Source of the DNA: Corynebacterium provencense
Lineage (GTDB): Bacteria > Actinomycetota > Actinomycetes > Mycobacteriales > Mycobacteriaceae
Assembly: GCA_900049755.1 (NCBI GenBank)
Contig: LT160593.1
Location: forward strand, 994,928-1,058,927
DNA: 64,000 bases
Reading direction: 5' to 3'
The notes beneath the pieces are model-generated. The model had not been told where the DNA came from, searched no databases, and was given only the letters and a program-made list of their open reading frames with translations. This document shows, piece after piece, positions 63,387-64,000 of this stretch (within the stretch, counting starts at the first letter, position 1; each line of letters starts with the position of its first letter). The position numbers and the translations under genes are program-made.

Positions 63387-63929
63387 TCAGGGGATCATGT
63401 CCAGGATCGCTTCGGTGAGGACGCGCCGCTGCGCCTGCGTCAACGTCCTGTGCACGTGGTCGTGGACCCACAGTCCGTCGGCGGCGATCTGCACCAGGTA
63501 GGACGCCCGCGCGAGCCCGGCGGCCTCCCCGTCACCGGTCATCGCCGTCGCCGAGGGCATCCACCGCCCGTCGACCTCGTCCCAGACTTCCGCGAACGCC
63601 GGATCGGATCCGGCGTCCAGCTGCACCATCAGCTCGGCACGGGTCGCCGAGTGACTCATGGTCTCCACGACCGCACGCAGGCGGGTCGCGGCGTCCACCT
63701 CGTCCGCGGTTCCGCCCGCGGCGTCCTCCAGTTCGCGTTCCCACCTGGCCGCGAGATGCCGGTGGATCCCCAGGAGCAGGTCACGGCGGGAGGGGAAGTG
63801 GTAGACCATGCCGGACTTCGACATTCCGGCTGCTTCCGCGAGGGACTCGTAGGTCACGGCGTCCACCCCCGCCTCACCGATGATCTTCACCGCGGCGTCC
63901 AGGATGAGGTCCCTCTTACTTGAGCGCAA
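63387..63929 (-). CDS. TetR-family regulator
   Basis: About 180 residues from a TTG at 63929 that has an AGGGGG site 6 bp upstream; the frame stays open to 63995, so an upstream start is possible. The HTH reads ILDAAVKIIGEAGVDAVTYESLA and MSKSGMVYHFPSRRDLL. The helical C-terminal domain follows. It converges with the fusion-protein gene; its own target may lie beyond the right edge. Confidence 0.87.
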   Translation of the reverse strand: MRSSKRDLILDAAVKIIGEAGVDAVTYESLAEAAGMSKSGMVYHFPSRRDLLLGIHRHLAARWERELEDAAGGTADEVDAATRLRAVVETMSHSATRAELMVQLDAGSDPAFAEVWDEVDGRWMPSATAMTGDGEAAGLARASYLVQIAADGLWVHDHVHRTLTQAQRRVLTEAILDMIP

Positions 63930-64000
63930 CGGTCCCCCTGGGGTTACCGCGGAAGCACCTGGCGGTGACCACGGCGCCGACCAGGGCCACGACACAGGCG

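Overview
The window reads as high-GC actinobacterial chromosome and most resembles the genus Corynebacterium. The support is indirect: GTG starts are frequent, genes are tightly packed with ATGA/GTGA overlaps, there is an actinobacterial pair of tadA and its 'tRNA adenosine deaminase-associated' partner, a two-gene set for 10-methyl-branched (tuberculostearic-type) fatty acids, and several Corynebacterium-style secreted or lipoprotein hypotheticals. Species cannot be fixed from the sequence alone. Most of the window is ordinary chromosome; one accessory block, one urease region and several assembly scars stand out.

Layout. 1-14.4 kb: an acyltransferase cut by the left edge, a TetR/SDR divergent pair, tRNA-Ser, tadA and partner, tyrA, two tandem serine-hydrolase (beta-lactamase-fold) proteins, a secreted phospholipase A2-like protein, a NarL-type two-component system, a stand-alone condensation-domain protein and an alpha/beta hydrolase. 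14.4-21.7 kb: an accessory block bounded by two identical tRNA-Arg(ACG) genes. It holds an IS3-family element with 25-bp ends, a 35-bp tRNA-Arg fragment that looks like a displaced attachment site, a VIT/CCC1 transporter, holin-like phage proteins, a 5'-truncated tyrosine integrase and a Panacea-type toxin-antitoxin pair. 21.8-37.4 kb: tRNA-Ser, an aromatic/histidinol-phosphate-type aminotransferase, the tmsB/tmsA-like fatty-acid methylation pair, hrpB, an xdhABC xanthine dehydrogenase operon and nitronate monooxygenase. 37.5-40.2 kb: flavodoxin-like protein, a decayed IS3 relic, a VOC/ArsR pair and an 88-bp MITE related to the IS at 16 kb.

40.2-53.8 kb is the metabolic core: a gamma-carbonic-anhydrase-like protein, an NCS1 permease, and a leftward urease operon ordered ureA-(X)-ureB-ureC-ureF-ureG-ureD. 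No ureE is present. Gene X, between ureA and ureB, encodes a CbiX/sirohydrochlorin-chelatase-like protein that lacks the usual HGS metal-binding start but carries a tail with 17 histidines in its last 38 residues. Just upstream lie a PepSY membrane protein, an ArsR-type repressor and a divergent FecCD-type metal/metallophore ABC importer separated from it by a 7-8-7 inverted repeat. Together these suggest a nickel uptake and delivery module serving urease, with X replacing UreE. UreG also has Gln instead of the P-loop lysine.

53.8-64 kb: small membrane proteins, a YibE/F family protein, an XRE-cupin regulator divergent from a 14-TM MFS exporter, a thioredoxin-reductase-like/methyltransferase fusion and a TetR regulator.

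Assembly quality matters here. A nearly complete Nextera mate-pair junction adapter sits inside tadA (4063-4100), a shorter adapter-like remnant splits xdhA (31118-31128), and two unrelated genes (gene X and the MFS exporter) are each broken by a perfect duplication of exactly 43 bp whose removal restores the frame. Several other frameshifts (PepSY, Panacea, ArsR, holin-like) could be sequencing errors rather than biology.
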